Source of the DNA: Streptomyces sp. ISL-12
GTDB lineage: Bacteria; Actinomycetota; Actinomycetes; Streptomycetales; Streptomycetaceae
NCBI RefSeq assembly: GCF_018614415.1
Contig: NZ_JAGGOO010000059.1
Span: 40,391-104,390 of the forward strand
Direction: 5' to 3'
DNA length: 64,000 nt
Shown here: piece by piece, positions 43,147 to 51,594 of the stretch
Position numbering within the stretch: the stretch's first letter is position 1
How the letters are laid out: each line of letters begins with the position of its first letter
Notes under the pieces: model-generated
The model's database searches: none
What the model saw: the letters and a program-made list of their open reading frames with translations, nothing else
Told to the model about the DNA's origin: nothing
Made by a program: the position numbers and the translations under genes

Positions 43147-44472
43147 GTGATCTCCCGAATCGATCTGCGCGGCGACGCCCTCCCCGAGGGCCCCGCCCTG
43201 CGCGTCCTGCTGCCCCGAGCCGACTTCGACGTCTCGGCCGCCCTGGAGAAGGTGCGTCCGATCTGCGAGGACGTGCATCATCGGGGCGACGCGGCGATGA
43301 TCGACTTCGCCCGGCGGTTCGACGGCGTCGAGCTGGACCGGGTGCGGGTGCCCGCCGAGGCCCTGGAGAAGGCCCTCGACGAGCTGGACCCGGCCGTGCG
43401 CGCGGCCCTGGAGGAGTCCGTCCGCCGCGCCCGTCTGGTCCACCGCGCCCAGCGCCGGACCACGCACACCACCCAGGTCGTGCCCGGCGGCACGGTCACC
43501 GAGAAGTGGGTGCCGGTGGACCGCGTGGGCCTGTACGCGCCCGGCGGACGCTCGGTCTACCCGTCCTCCGTGATCATGAACGTGGTGCCCGCGCAGGAGG
43601 CCGGCGTCCCCTCGATCGCGCTCGCCTCCCCCGCCCAGGCGGAGTTCGGCGGCCTGCCCCACCCGACGATCCTCGCCGCCTGCGCCCTGCTCGGCGTCGA
43701 CGAGGTCTACGCGGCCGGCGGCGCCACCGCCGTCGCGATGTTCGCGTACGGCACCGAGTCCTGCCCGCCGGCGAACATGGTCACCGGCCCCGGCAACATC
43801 TGGGTCGCCGCCGCCAAGCGCTACTTCACCGGCAAGATCGGCATCGACGCCGAGGCCGGCCCCACCGAGATCGCCGTCCTCGCCGACGCCACCGCCGACC
43901 CGGCGCACGTCGCCGCCGACCTGATCAGCCAGGCCGAGCACGACCCGCTGGCCGCGGCCGTCCTGGTCACCGACTCCGCCGAACTGGCCGACGCGGTGGA
44001 GCGGGAGCTGGAGCCGCAGGTCGCCGCGACCAAGCACGTCGAGGACCGGATCGTCCCCGCGCTCAAGGGCGAGCAGTCCGCCATCGTCCTGGTCGACACC
44101 ATCGACGCGGGCCTGAAGGTCGTCGACGCGTACGGCGCCGAGCACCTGGAGATCCAGACCGCCGACGCCGCCGAGGTGGCCGGCCGGGTACGCAACGCGG
44201 GCGCGGTCTTCATCGGCCCCTGGGCGCCCGTCTCGCTCGGCGACTACGCCGCCGGGTCCAACCACGTCCTGCCCACCGGCGGCTGCGCCTGCCACTCCTC
44301 CGGCCTGTCCGTGCAGTCCTTCCTGCGCGGCATCCACATCGTCGACTACACGCGCGACGCGCTGGCCGAGGTCGCCCACCACGTGGTGACGCTGGCCGAG
44401 GCGGAGGACCTGCCCGCGCACGGCGCGGCGGTCAAAGCGAGGTTCGACTGGAAGGTTCCCGAGGGCAAGTGA
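43147..44472 (+). CDS. hisD: HisD, histidinol dehydrogenase
   Basis: HisD carries out the last two steps of histidine synthesis (histidinol to histidine, two NAD+). It is 441 residues from GTG 43147 (MISRIDLRGDALPEGPALRV), the family length. Motifs are VGLYAPGGRSVYPSSVIMNV, GPGNIWVAAAKRYF and EAGPTEIAVLAD, with the Zn/active-site Glu/His region SNHVLPTGG. It is first in the his operon and its stop overlaps the hisC GTG. Starting the operon with hisD, ahead of hisC and hisB, is the Streptomyces order. Confidence 0.97.
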   Translation: MISRIDLRGDALPEGPALRVLLPRADFDVSAALEKVRPICEDVHHRGDAAMIDFARRFDGVELDRVRVPAEALEKALDELDPAVRAALEESVRRARLVHRAQRRTTHTTQVVPGGTVTEKWVPVDRVGLYAPGGRSVYPSSVIMNVVPAQEAGVPSIALASPAQAEFGGLPHPTILAACALLGVDEVYAAGGATAVAMFAYGTESCPPANMVTGPGNIWVAAAKRYFTGKIGIDAEAGPTEIAVLADATADPAHVAADLISQAEHDPLAAAVLVTDSAELADAVERELEPQVAATKHVEDRIVPALKGEQSAIVLVDTIDAGLKVVDAYGAEHLEIQTADAAEVAGRVRNAGAVFIGPWAPVSLGDYAAGSNHVLPTGGCACHSSGLSVQSFLRGIHIVDYTRDALAEVAHHVVTLAEAEDLPAHGAAVKARFDWKVPEGK

Positions 44473-45581
44473 GCACCACCCGCATCGACGATCTCCCCGT
44501 ACGGGACGAGCTGCGCGGCAAGTCCCCCTACGGCGCGCCCCAGCTGGACGTCCCCGTACGGCTGAACACCAACGAGAACCCGTACCCGCTCCCCGAAGAG
44601 CTGGCCGACCGCATCACCGAGCGGGTCCGCGAGGCCGCCCGCGACCTCAACCGCTACCCCGACCGGGACGCGGTCGAGCTGCGCACCAGGCTCGCCGAGT
44701 ACCTGACGACGACCTCCGGGCACCGCGTCGGCGTCGAGAACGTGTGGGCGGCCAACGGCTCCAACGAGGTCATCCAGCAGCTGCTGCAGACCTTCGGCGG
44801 CCCCGGCCGCACCGCCATCGGCTTCGAGCCGTCGTACTCGATGCACGGGCTCATCGCCCGGGGTACGGGGACGGGCTGGATCTCCGGTCCCCGCAACGAC
44901 GACTTCACCATCGACCTCGCGGCGGCGGAGAAGGCCATCGCCGAGCACCGTCCCGACGTCGTCTTCATCACCACCCCCAACAACCCCACCGGCACCGCCG
45001 TCCCCCCGGAGACGGTCCGCGCGCTGTACGACGCCGCGCAGACGGCGAAGCCCTCCATGGTCGTCCTGGACGAGGCGTACATCGAGTTCAGCCACGGCGA
45101 CTCGCTGCTGGAGCTGCTCGACGGCCGCCCGCACCTCGTGGTCTCCCGCACCATGTCCAAGGCGTTCGGCGCCGCCGGACTGCGCCTGGGCTACCTCGCC
45201 GCCGACCCGGCCGTGGTCGACGCCGTCCAGCTCGTCCGGCTGCCGTACCACCTCTCCGCCGTCACCCAGGCGACCGCGCTGGCCGCCTTGGAGCACACCG
45301 GCACCCTGCTGAAGTACGTCGAGCAGCTCAAGACCGAACGGGACCGGCTGGTTTCCGAGCTGCTCGCCCTCGGCTACGAAGTGACCGAGTCGGACGCGAA
45401 CTTCGTCCAGTTCGGGCGGTTCGACGACGCCCACGTGGTCTGGCAGCAGATCCTCGACCGGGGCGTCCTGGTCCGGGACAACGGCGTACCGGGATGGCTG
45501 CGGGTCACCGCCGGCACCCCGGCCGAGAACGACGCGTTCCTCGACGCGGTACGTGAACTCAAGAAGGAGCAGACGGCATGA
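44469..45581 (+). CDS. hisC: HisC, histidinol-phosphate aminotransferase
   Basis: A PLP-dependent class II aminotransferase converting imidazole-acetol phosphate to histidinol phosphate. It has 370 residues from GTG 44469, which overlaps the hisD stop. Motifs are LNTNENPYPLPEEL, NGSNEVIQQLLQTF, ITTPNNPTG and the PLP lysine Lys231 in SRTMSKAFGAAGLRLG. The stop overlaps the hisB ATG (ATGA). Confidence 0.96.
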   Translation: MSTTRIDDLPVRDELRGKSPYGAPQLDVPVRLNTNENPYPLPEELADRITERVREAARDLNRYPDRDAVELRTRLAEYLTTTSGHRVGVENVWAANGSNEVIQQLLQTFGGPGRTAIGFEPSYSMHGLIARGTGTGWISGPRNDDFTIDLAAAEKAIAEHRPDVVFITTPNNPTGTAVPPETVRALYDAAQTAKPSMVVLDEAYIEFSHGDSLLELLDGRPHLVVSRTMSKAFGAAGLRLGYLAADPAVVDAVQLVRLPYHLSAVTQATALAALEHTGTLLKYVEQLKTERDRLVSELLALGYEVTESDANFVQFGRFDDAHVVWQQILDRGVLVRDNGVPGWLRVTAGTPAENDAFLDAVRELKKEQTA

Positions 45582-46171
45582 GCCGCGTAGGACGCGTGGA
45601 GCGCGTGACCAAGGAGACCTCGGTCCTCGTCGAGATCGACCTCGACGGCACCGGCAAGACCGACATCGCCACCGGCGTCGGCTTCTACGACCACATGCTC
45701 GACCAGCTCGGCCGGCACGGTCTGTTCGACCTCACCGTGAAGACCGAGGGCGACCTGCACATCGACTCCCACCACACCATCGAGGACACCGCCCTCGCGC
45801 TGGGCGCCGCCTTCAAGCAGGCCCTCGGCGACAAGGTGGGCATCTACCGCTTCGGCAACTGCACGGTCCCGCTGGACGAGTCCCTCGCCCAGGTCACCGT
45901 CGACCTGTCCGGCCGCCCCTACCTCGTGCACACCGAGCCCGAGACCATGGCGCCGATGATCGGCGAGTACGACGTCACCATGACCCGGCACATCCTGGAG
46001 TCCTTCGTCGCCCAGGCCCAGGTCGCCCTGCACGTCCACGTGCCCTACGGGCGCAACGCCCACCACATCGTGGAGTGCCAGTTCAAGGCGCTGGCCCGGG
46101 CGCTCAGGTACGCCTCCGAGCGCGACCCGCGCGCCGCCGGCATCCTGCCCTCCACGAAGGGCGCGCTGTGA
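45578..46171 (+). CDS. hisB: HisB, imidazoleglycerol-phosphate dehydratase
   Basis: A stand-alone dehydratase of 197 residues, without the phosphatase domain fused in E. coli HisB. The two manganese-binding repeats show GFYDHMLDQLGRHGLFD, HHTIEDTALALG and HHIVECQFKALARAL. Histidinol-phosphatase must be encoded elsewhere. Both ends overlap neighbouring genes. Confidence 0.97.
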   Translation: MSRVGRVERVTKETSVLVEIDLDGTGKTDIATGVGFYDHMLDQLGRHGLFDLTVKTEGDLHIDSHHTIEDTALALGAAFKQALGDKVGIYRFGNCTVPLDESLAQVTVDLSGRPYLVHTEPETMAPMIGEYDVTMTRHILESFVAQAQVALHVHVPYGRNAHHIVECQFKALARALRYASERDPRAAGILPSTKGAL

Positions 46172-46332
46172 ACGGCACCTCGACCGTACTGATCGTCGTC
46201 GGCCTCTTCCTGGTCGGCGGGATCATCTCGTTCGCCAAGCAGGAGATGCCCAAGGGCCTGATCGTGCTGCTCTCCCTCGGCGCCGCGATGTGCCTGCTGG
46301 CGGGCATCCTGAGGCTGGAGGTGTGGAATTGA
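46168..46332 (+). CDS. 54-aa membrane protein embedded in the his operon
   Basis: GTG 46168 overlaps the hisB stop and its TGA overlaps the TTG of hisH, so the gene is tightly coupled on both sides. The product has two hydrophobic segments (about residues 4-20, VLIVVGLFLVGGIISFA, and 30-48, LIVLLSLGAAMCLLAGIL) separated by KQEMPKG. No known domain. The perfect overlaps, consistent codon bias and length argue that it is real. Function unknown. Confidence 0.8.
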   Translation: MNGTSTVLIVVGLFLVGGIISFAKQEMPKGLIVLLSLGAAMCLLAGILRLEVWN

Positions 46333-46973
46333 GCACGTCCACGAAGAAGGTCGTGGTCTTCGACTACGGCTTCGGCAACGTGCGCTCCGCCGAGCGCGCC
46401 CTCGCCCGCGCGGGCGCCGACGTCGAGATCACCCGTGACTTCGACACGGCGATGAACGCCGACGGCCTGCTGGTCCCCGGCGTCGGCGCCTTCGCCGCCT
46501 GCATGAAGGGGCTCAAGGAGGCGCGCGGCGACTGGATCGTCGACCGGCGCCTGGCCGGCGGACGCCCGGTGATGGGCATCTGCGTGGGCATGCAGATCCT
46601 CTTCGCCCGCGGCATCGAGCACGGCGTCGAGGCCGAGGGCCTGGACGAGTGGCCCGGCACGGTCGGACCGCTCCAGGCCGACGTCGTCCCCCACATGGGC
46701 TGGAACACCGTCGAGCCCCCCGAGGACTCCCAGCTCTTCGCCGGCCTGGACGCGGACGCCCGCTTCTACTTCGTGCACTCCTACGCCGTCCACGACTGGT
46801 CGCTGGAGACGCACAACCCCGCGATGACCGCCCCCAGGGTCACCTGGTCCACCCACGGCAAGCCCTTCGTGGCCGCCGTGGAGAACGGCGCCCTGTGGGC
46901 CACCCAGTTCCACCCCGAGAAGTCCGGCGACGCCGGTGCCCAGCTCCTCACCAACTGGATCGGAACCCTGTAG
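46329..46973 (+). CDS. hisH: HisH, glutaminase subunit of IGP synthase
   Basis: The class I glutamine amidotransferase that feeds ammonia to HisF. The start is TTG 46329, overlapping the stop of the 54-aa gene, with GGAGGTG 6 bases upstream; it gives 214 residues (MSTSTKKVVVFDYGFGNVRS). The catalytic nucleophile is Cys85 in MGICVGMQ; the His/Glu pair is in TQFHPEKSG. hisA starts 4 bases after its stop. Confidence 0.95.
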   Translation: MSTSTKKVVVFDYGFGNVRSAERALARAGADVEITRDFDTAMNADGLLVPGVGAFAACMKGLKEARGDWIVDRRLAGGRPVMGICVGMQILFARGIEHGVEAEGLDEWPGTVGPLQADVVPHMGWNTVEPPEDSQLFAGLDADARFYFVHSYAVHDWSLETHNPAMTAPRVTWSTHGKPFVAAVENGALWATQFHPEKSGDAGAQLLTNWIGTL

Positions 46974-46977
46974 CGAC

Positions 46978-47703
46978 ATGGCCAAGCTCGAACTCCTCCC
47001 CGCCGTCGACGTCCGCGACGGCCAGGCCGTCCGCCTCGTGCACGGCGAGTCCGGCACCGAGACGTCCTACGGCTCTCCCCTGGAGGCCGCCCTCGCCTGG
47101 CAGAACTCCGGCGCCGAGTGGCTGCACCTGGTCGACCTGGACGCCGCCTTCGGCACCGGCGACAACCGCGCGCTGATCGCCGAGGTCGCCGGGGCCATGG
47201 ACATCAAGGTGGAGCTGTCCGGCGGCATCCGCGACGACGGCACCCTCGCCGCCGCTCTCGCCACCGGCTGCACCCGCGTCAACCTGGGCACGGCCGCCCT
47301 GGAGACCCCCGAGTGGGTCGCCAAGATCATCGCCGAGCACGGCGACAAGATCGCCGTCGGCCTCGACGTACGCGGCACCACGCTGCGCGGCCGGGGCTGG
47401 ACCCGCGACGGCGGCGACCTCTACGAGACGCTGGCCCGCCTCGACAAGGAGGGCTGCGCCCGGTACGTCGTCACGGACATCGCCAAGGACGGCACCCTCC
47501 AGGGCCCCAACCTGGAGCTGCTGAAGAACGTCTGTGCGGCCACCGACCGCCCGGTCGTAGCCTCCGGCGGCGTGTCGTCCCTGGACGACCTGCGGGCGCT
47601 CGCCGGACTGGTCCCGCTCGGTGTCGAAGGCGCCATCGTCGGGAAGGCCCTGTACGCGAAGGCGTTCACCCTGGAAGAAGCCTTGGAGGCTGTGTCGCGA
47701 TGA
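46978..47703 (+). CDS. priA: PriA, phosphoribosyl isomerase (HisA/TrpF)
   Basis: A (beta/alpha)8 isomerase of 241 residues starting at ATG 46978 (MAKLELLPAVDVRDGQAVRL). It shows both phosphate-binding half-barrel motifs (ELSGGIRDDGTLAAAL; VASGGVSSLDDLRAL) and the catalytic Asp residues. In Streptomyces and Mycobacterium this gene encodes PriA, which serves both the HisA and TrpF reactions. No trpF is present among the nearby trp genes, in agreement. The stop overlaps the ATG of the RidA-like gene. Confidence 0.93.
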   Translation: MAKLELLPAVDVRDGQAVRLVHGESGTETSYGSPLEAALAWQNSGAEWLHLVDLDAAFGTGDNRALIAEVAGAMDIKVELSGGIRDDGTLAAALATGCTRVNLGTAALETPEWVAKIIAEHGDKIAVGLDVRGTTLRGRGWTRDGGDLYETLARLDKEGCARYVVTDIAKDGTLQGPNLELLKNVCAATDRPVVASGGVSSLDDLRALAGLVPLGVEGAIVGKALYAKAFTLEEALEAVSR

Positions 47704-48095
47704 CATCCGAAGCCGTGCGGCGTGTGCAGAGCGGAAGTCCCTGGGAAGAGTCCTTCGGTTTCGCACGCGCCGTCGCGGCGGGCGACCGGGTCGTCGTGGC
47801 GGGCACGACGGCCTTCAAGGGCGATGTGCTGTACGGCGAGGGCGACCCGTACGAGCAGGCCAAGGTCGCCTTCGCCACCGCGCTGGACGCGGTCGGCGAG
47901 TTCGGGCTCGGCGTCGAGTCCGTGATCCGCACCCGTGTGTACCTGGCGCATTCCCGGGACGTCGACGCGGTGGGGCGGGCCCACAAGGAACTGTTCGACG
48001 CCGTACGCCCGGTCACGACCCTGCTGGTCGTGCAGGGCTTCATCGACTCCCGGGTCCTGGTGTCGGTGGAAATAGAAGCTTTTAGAGGACAGTAA
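47700..48095 (+). CDS. RidA/YjgF-family protein in the his operon
   Basis: A 131-residue Rid-family protein starting at ATG 47700 (overlap with priA). It keeps the fold motifs (SGSPWEESFGFARAVAAGDR, VVVAGTTAF, VIRTRVYL, LVVQGFIDSRVLVSVEIEAF). RidA itself hydrolyses reactive enamine/imine intermediates using an arginine in its conserved motif near residue 105. In this protein the equivalent stretch reads FIDSRVLVS, with an Arg. Its place between priA and hisF suggests protection of a histidine-pathway intermediate, which is inference. Confidence 0.85.
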   Translation: MTSEAVRRVQSGSPWEESFGFARAVAAGDRVVVAGTTAFKGDVLYGEGDPYEQAKVAFATALDAVGEFGLGVESVIRTRVYLAHSRDVDAVGRAHKELFDAVRPVTTLLVVQGFIDSRVLVSVEIEAFRGQ

Positions 48096-48121
48096 GCACT
48101 GCTAAGAGGAGCCGTGGATTC

Positions 48122-48877
48122 ATGACCCTGGCGGTCCGAGTCATCCCCTGCCTGGACGTGGACGGCGGCCGGGTCGTCAAGGGCGTCAACTTCGAGAACC
48201 TGCGCGACGCGGGCGACCCCGTCGAGATGGCCAAGGTGTACGACGCCGAGGGCGCCGACGAGCTGACGTTCCTGGACATCACCGCCTCCTCGGGCAACCG
48301 GGAGACCACCTACGACGTGGTGCGCCGCACCGCCGAGCAGGTCTTCATCCCGCTCACCGTCGGCGGCGGCGTGCGCACCGCCGAGGACGTCGACAAGCTG
48401 CTGCGGGCGGGCGCCGACAAGGTCGGCGTCAACACCGCGGCGATCGCCCGCCCGGACCTGATCCGCGAGATCGCCGAGCGGTTCGGCCGGCAGGTGCTGG
48501 TGCTCTCCGTGGACGCCCGCCGCACCGCGGCCGGCACCTTCGAGGTCACCACCCACGGCGGCCGCAAGGGCACCGGCATCGACGCCGTCGAGTGGGCGCA
48601 CCGCGCCGCCGAACTGGGCGCCGGCGAGATCCTGCTGAACAGCATGGACGCGGACGGCACCAAGGACGGCTACGACCTGGAGATGATCACGGCCGTGCGC
48701 AAGCACGTCACCGTCCCGGTCATCGCCTCCGGCGGCGCCGGCAAGCTCACCGACTTCCCGCCGGCCGTCGCCGCGGGCGCCGACGCGGTGCTGGCCGCGT
48801 CCGTGTTCCACTTCGGCGACCTGCGGATCGGCGAGGTGAAGGAGACGCTGCGGGGGGCGGGGCACGCGGTGCGGTGA
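48122..48877 (+). CDS. hisF: HisF, cyclase subunit of IGP synthase
   Basis: The (beta/alpha)8 cyclase subunit of 251 residues that joins HisH-derived ammonia with PRFAR to give imidazole glycerol phosphate and AICAR. Motifs are IPCLDVDGGRVVKGVNF (catalytic Asp), LDITASSGNRETTYDVV, LTVGGGVRTAED and VIASGGAGKLTDF. The ATG follows AGAGGAGCCGTG. The his transcript ends in a hairpin 8 bases downstream. Confidence 0.97.
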   Translation: MTLAVRVIPCLDVDGGRVVKGVNFENLRDAGDPVEMAKVYDAEGADELTFLDITASSGNRETTYDVVRRTAEQVFIPLTVGGGVRTAEDVDKLLRAGADKVGVNTAAIARPDLIREIAERFGRQVLVLSVDARRTAAGTFEVTTHGGRKGTGIDAVEWAHRAAELGAGEILLNSMDADGTKDGYDLEMITAVRKHVTVPVIASGGAGKLTDFPPAVAAGADAVLAASVFHFGDLRIGEVKETLRGAGHAVR

Positions 48878-48884
48878 CGCCGCG

Positions 48885-48909
48885 CCCCGCGCCCCTGGTG
48901 GGCGCGGGG
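48885..48909. terminator. 10-bp hairpin between hisF and the convergent gene
   Basis: CCCCGCGCCC (48885-48894) pairs perfectly with GGGCGCGGGG (48900-48909) around CTGGT. It ends the his operon and, from the other strand, the gene at 48927. The sequence GGGCGCGGGGAACCGCGC is of a kind repeated widely between Streptomyces genes. Confidence 0.75.
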
Positions 48910-48926
48910 AACCGCGCACGGTCAGG

Positions 48927-49562
48927 TCACAGACCGAGCTGTTTCGTCTCGTGCACCCGGGCGATCGCCTCCTTGTCCCCGTCCAGCTCCACCGCCGCCG
49001 CGCTCTGCCGCCCGAAGGCGAACAGCAGCAGCTCGGACGGCTCGCCGGTCACCGTCACCACCGGCGCGCCGCGGTGGGCGACCGCCGTCTGCCCGTCCGG
49101 GCGGCGCAGCACCAGACCCGTCGGCACACCGCGGCCCAGCAGCCGGGCCGTGCGCTCCAGACGGGACCACAGGGCGTCCTGGAAGACCGGGTCCAGCTCC
49201 CGCGGCGTCCAGTCCGGCTGGGCACGGCGGACGTCCTCGGCGTGGACGTAGAACTCCACCGTGTTGGCCGCCTCGTCGACCTGCTTGACGGCGAACGGGG
49301 AGAAGCGCGGCGGGCCGCTGCGCAGGAGCTGGAGCAGCTCCTCGTAGGGCTTCGCGGCGTACTCCTCCATCACCCGTTCCAGCCGGGACGCCAGCGGCTT
49401 GATCACGGCGCCGCCCACCGCGTCCGGCCGCCGCTCGCGCACCACCAGGTGCGCGGCGAGATCACGGGTGCGCCAGCCCTCGCACAGGGTGGGGGCGTCC
49501 GGGCCCGCGGTCTCCAACAGCTCGGCGAGCAGAAGGCGTTCACGCTTGGCGAAAGTCGACAT
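48927..49562 (-). CDS. TIGR03085-type, DinB/MDMPI-like protein
   Basis: A 211-residue protein of the mycothiol-dependent maleylpyruvate isomerase/DinB-like superfamily. The N-terminal four-helix bundle shows ERLLLAELLETAGPDAPTLC, GWRTRDLAAHLVVRERRPDA and FYVHAEDVRRAQ; His residues at these places form the metal site. A C-terminal SCP2-like segment follows (VTVTGEPSELLLFAFGRQSA). Function unknown. The ATG is at 49562. It is divergent from hisI. Confidence 0.82.
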   Translation of the reverse strand: MSTFAKRERLLLAELLETAGPDAPTLCEGWRTRDLAAHLVVRERRPDAVGGAVIKPLASRLERVMEEYAAKPYEELLQLLRSGPPRFSPFAVKQVDEAANTVEFYVHAEDVRRAQPDWTPRELDPVFQDALWSRLERTARLLGRGVPTGLVLRRPDGQTAVAHRGAPVVTVTGEPSELLLFAFGRQSAAAVELDGDKEAIARVHETKQLGL

Positions 49563-49631
49563 GGGGCCAGCCTACGGCCGCGCACCGGGTCCGCACAGTG
49601 GACGGCGCCGGGCCGCCCGCCGCCCACCCGG

Positions 49632-49637
49632 CACAAT
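49632..49637 (+). promoter_or_regulatory. hisI: -10 CACAAT, probable leaderless start of hisI
   Basis: CACAAT lies 7 bases before ATG 49645 (CACAATGGACGGCATG). This supports the inner ATG as the start rather than ATG 49636, which overlaps the hexamer. Confidence 0.55.
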
Positions 49638-49644
49638 GGACGGC

Positions 49645-50043
49645 ATGACCAGCACGCCCCCCGGCAGGACCGGCGCACTCGACCCGGATCTCGCCGCCCG
49701 CCTCAAGCGCAGCCCCGACGGCCTCCTGCCCGCCATCGCCCAGCAGTACGACACCGGTGAGGTGCTGATGCTCGGCTGGATGGACGACGAGGCACTGCAC
49801 CGCACGCTGACCACCGGCCGCTGCACCTACTGGTCGCGCAGCCGCCGGGAGTACTGGGTCAAGGGCGACACCTCCGGCCACGTCCAGTGGGTGAAGTCCG
49901 TCGCCCTGGACTGCGACGCCGACACCGTGCTGGTCAAGGTCGACCAGGTCGGCGCCGCCTGTCACACCGGCGCCCGCACCTGCTTCGACGAGGACGTGCT
50001 GCTCAAGGACGGCGACACCGCCGCGGCCGCCGGCGATCAGTAA
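49645..50043 (+). CDS. hisI: HisI, phosphoribosyl-AMP cyclohydrolase
   Basis: The zinc enzyme that opens the adenine ring of PR-AMP. It has 132 residues and is monofunctional (no HisE domain). Motifs are QYDTGEVLMLGWMDDEALHR, GRCTYWSRSRREYWVKGDTS and the metal site ALDCDADTV / AACHTGARTCF. It is separated from the rest of the his operon by one minus-strand gene and sits directly before trpE; the TAA stop is part of the trpE -10 hexamer. Confidence 0.95.
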   Translation: MTSTPPGRTGALDPDLAARLKRSPDGLLPAIAQQYDTGEVLMLGWMDDEALHRTLTTGRCTYWSRSRREYWVKGDTSGHVQWVKSVALDCDADTVLVKVDQVGAACHTGARTCFDEDVLLKDGDTAAAAGDQ

Positions 50044-50046
50044 GGT
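50041..50046 (+). promoter_or_regulatory. trpE: -10 TAAGGT of trpE
   Basis: TAAGGT, whose TAA is the hisI stop, lies 8 bases before ATG 50055. It would give a near-leaderless trpE mRNA, leaving no room for an attenuator leader peptide. Confidence 0.5.
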
Positions 50047-50054
50047 CTGCCGCC

Positions 50055-51560
50055 ATGGACCTCGACACCTTCCGCAAGCTGGCCGCCGACCGACGGGTCG
50101 TCCCGGTCACCCGCAAGCTCCTCGCCGACGGCGACACCCCGGTCGCGCTGTACCGCAAGCTCGCCGCCGAGCGTCCCGGCACCTTCCTGCTGGAGTCCGC
50201 CGAGAACGGGCGTTCCTGGTCCCGGTACTCCTTCGTGGGCGTCCGCAGCGCCGCCACCCTCACCGAACGGGACGGCCGCACCCACTGGCTCGGCACCCCG
50301 CCCGTCGGCGTCCCCGTCGACGGCGACCCGCTCGCCGCGCTCCGCGCCACCGTCGAGACCCTGCACACCCCCCGTCAGGACGGCCTGCCCCCCTTCACCG
50401 GCGGCATGGTCGGCTACCTCGGCTACGACATCGTCCGCCGCCTGGAGAAGGTCGGCCCCGGGGAGCGCGACGACCTGAAGCTCCCCGAGCTGACCATGCT
50501 GCTCACCAGCGACCTCGCCGTGATGGACCACTGGGAGGGCACGGTCGTGCTGATCGCCAACGCGATCAACCACAACGACCGGGACACCGGCGTCGACGAG
50601 GCGTACGCCGACGCCGTCGCCCGTCTGGACGCCATGGAGGCCGACCTGTCGCGCCCGGTGGCCCAGCCGCCCGCCGTGCTGCCGCCCTCCGAACTGCCCG
50701 AGTACACCGCGCGCTGGGGCGGCCCCGACTTCCAGGAGGCCGTCGAGGACATCAAGGAGCGCATCCGCGCGGGCGAGGCCTTCCAGGTCGTCCCCTCGCA
50801 GCGCTTCGAGACGCCGTGCGCCGCGAGCGCCCTGGACGTCTACCGGGTCCTGCGGGCCACCAACCCCTCGCCGTACATGTACCTGTTCCGCTTCGACGGC
50901 TTCGACGTCGTCGGCTCGTCCCCCGAGGCCCTGGTCAAGGTCGAGGACGGCCGGGCCCTGCTGCACCCCATCGCCGGCACCCGGCACCGGGGCGCCACCC
51001 CGCAGGAGGACCAGGCCCTCGCCGACGAGCTCCTCGCCGACCCCAAGGAGCGCGCCGAGCACCTCATGCTCGTCGACCTCGGCCGCAACGACCTCGGGCG
51101 GGTCTGCGAACCGGGCTCCGTCGAGGTCGTCGACTTCATGTCCGTCGAGCGGTACTCGCACGTCATGCACATCGTGTCGACGGTGACCGGCCGCGTCGCC
51201 CCCGGCCGCACCGCCTTCGACGTCCTCACCGCCTGCTTCCCCGCCGGCACCCTCTCCGGCGCCCCCAAGCCGCGCGCCCTGCAGATCATCGACGAACTCG
51301 AACCCTCCCGGCGCGGCCTGTACGGCGGCTGCGTCGGCTACCTCGACTTCGCCGGCGACTCCGACACCGCCATCGCCATCCGCACCGCCCTGCTGCGCGA
51401 CGGCACCGCCTACGTCCAGGCGGGCGCCGGCGTCGTCGCCGACTCCGACCCGGTCGCCGAGGACACCGAGTGCCGCAACAAGGCGGCGGCGGTCCTGCGG
51501 GCGGTGCACACCGCGAACCGGCTCGGCGGAAGGGACGAGGCTCACGTGAACCCCGCGTGA
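50055..51560 (+). CDS. trpE: TrpE, anthranilate synthase component I
   Basis: The chorismate-binding subunit, 501 residues, not fused to the TrpG glutaminase. The feedback-control region LLESAENGRSWSRYSF (the LLES element binds tryptophan) is intact. The catalytic region has GGMVGYLGYD, EAFQVVPSQRFE, NPSPYMYLFRFD, IAGTRHRGATPQED, LVDLGRNDLGRV and FPAGTLSGAPKPRALQIIDE. TrpG and TrpD are not in this window. Confidence 0.96.
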   Translation: MDLDTFRKLAADRRVVPVTRKLLADGDTPVALYRKLAAERPGTFLLESAENGRSWSRYSFVGVRSAATLTERDGRTHWLGTPPVGVPVDGDPLAALRATVETLHTPRQDGLPPFTGGMVGYLGYDIVRRLEKVGPGERDDLKLPELTMLLTSDLAVMDHWEGTVVLIANAINHNDRDTGVDEAYADAVARLDAMEADLSRPVAQPPAVLPPSELPEYTARWGGPDFQEAVEDIKERIRAGEAFQVVPSQRFETPCAASALDVYRVLRATNPSPYMYLFRFDGFDVVGSSPEALVKVEDGRALLHPIAGTRHRGATPQEDQALADELLADPKERAEHLMLVDLGRNDLGRVCEPGSVEVVDFMSVERYSHVMHIVSTVTGRVAPGRTAFDVLTACFPAGTLSGAPKPRALQIIDELEPSRRGLYGGCVGYLDFAGDSDTAIAIRTALLRDGTAYVQAGAGVVADSDPVAEDTECRNKAAAVLRAVHTANRLGGRDEAHVNPA

Positions 51561-51581
51561 CCGTTTCACCGGGGTTCAGGC

Positions 51582-51587
51582 GATAGT
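51582..51587 (+). promoter_or_regulatory. -10 GATAGT, probable leaderless start
   Basis: GATAGT lies 7 bases before GTG 51595. A GTG at 51586 overlaps the hexamer, so 51595 is preferred as the start. Confidence 0.5.
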
Positions 51588-51594
51588 GGAGTAC

